Of a stretch of DNA of 32,694 nt, positions 32,595 through 32,694 are shown piece after piece. Both the position numbers and the translations under genes were made by a program. Each line of letters begins with the position of its first letter. Position 1 is the first letter of the stretch. Where the stretch lies: contig JAALLE010000042.1 of assembly GCA_011087605.1 (NCBI GenBank), positions 1-32,694 on the forward strand. The letters run 5' to 3'. Under the pieces are notes generated by a model. It saw only the letters and a program-made list of their open reading frames with translations, did not search any database and had not been told where the DNA came from. The DNA comes from Hyphomicrobiales bacterium (GTDB lineage: Bacteria > Pseudomonadota > Alphaproteobacteria > Rhizobiales > Rhizobiaceae).

Positions 32595-32694
32595 GCTGTC
32601 GCTTATACCAGTTTCAGCGGCTGCTTGTTTTGCAACAGCGCGGTAACTACTCAGCTACCCTATTTCTGCTGCCATTAGGTGCGACAATTTGATT

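Noticed and set aside
31990-32646. 218-codon plus-strand ORF opposite the Arg-rich repeat gene
   Set aside because: Its product is a Pro/Arg-rich translation with no domain. The regular LGDLLGD repeats and DUF937-like start are on the minus strand, so this is an antisense shadow of a GC-rich repeat.
1-32694. CRISPR array, insertion sequence, prophage or toxin-antitoxin module
   Set aside because: No spaced direct repeats, transposase, integrase, terminal inverted repeats or toxin/antitoxin-like pairs were seen on either strand.

Overview
The window looks like chromosomal DNA of an alphaproteobacterium, most likely a Hyphomicrobiales (Rhizobiales) member of moderate G+C. The pointers are a tRNA-His with A73 and no encoded G-1, a PdhS-type cell-cycle histidine kinase, an Irr-type iron control palindrome, a ScfR/RamB-type regulator facing isocitrate lyase, and a LysR regulator divergent from a DUF1127 gene. 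No phage, insertion sequence, CRISPR array or rRNA is visible.

Layout. Positions 1-900 are decaying: an argE-type M20 deacetylase with an in-frame TGA, next to an N-terminal relic of a FabH-family ketosynthase. Positions 895-3597 (minus) hold a puuA-puuB pair for gamma-glutamylated polyamine breakdown. A HerA/DUF87-type ATPase with poly-C tracts and a YghU/YfcG-type glutathione transferase follow on plus (3.7-6.5 kb). A shared terminator separates them from isocitrate lyase (minus), which is preceded by a small 84-aa gene. The divergent ScfR-type regulator carries two matching candidate operators around its promoter region. An MltB-like lytic transglycosylase ends at a strong terminator (11.3 kb).

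The centre (11.36-18.6 kb, plus) is a polyamine operon: a second puuA-like glutamine synthetase, potF, potG, an unassigned 137-aa membrane protein, potH, potI and a class III nucleotide cyclase. The cyclase has unusual base-specificity residues. Overlapping start/stop codons couple potG, the membrane protein, potH and potI. With puuA-puuB at the left, this gives putrescine uptake plus the first two steps of its gamma-glutamyl catabolism.

The right part holds AsmA (minus), acetoacetyl-CoA synthetase (plus) followed by a structured 240-nt region ending in a terminator (possible sRNA), an orphan two-domain iron-type ABC permease (minus) with an upstream Irr-box palindrome, the large PdhS-like kinase (minus), tRNA-His (plus), xseA (minus), the LysR gene (minus) with its divergent DUF1127 gene, and an Arg-rich protein with repeated acidic helices that seems interrupted near the right edge.

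The least explained items are the Arg-rich repeat protein, the 137-aa Pot-operon membrane protein, the Asp/Ser-type cyclase, the poly-C tracts in the HerA-like gene, and the RNA-like region downstream of acetoacetyl-CoA synthetase.
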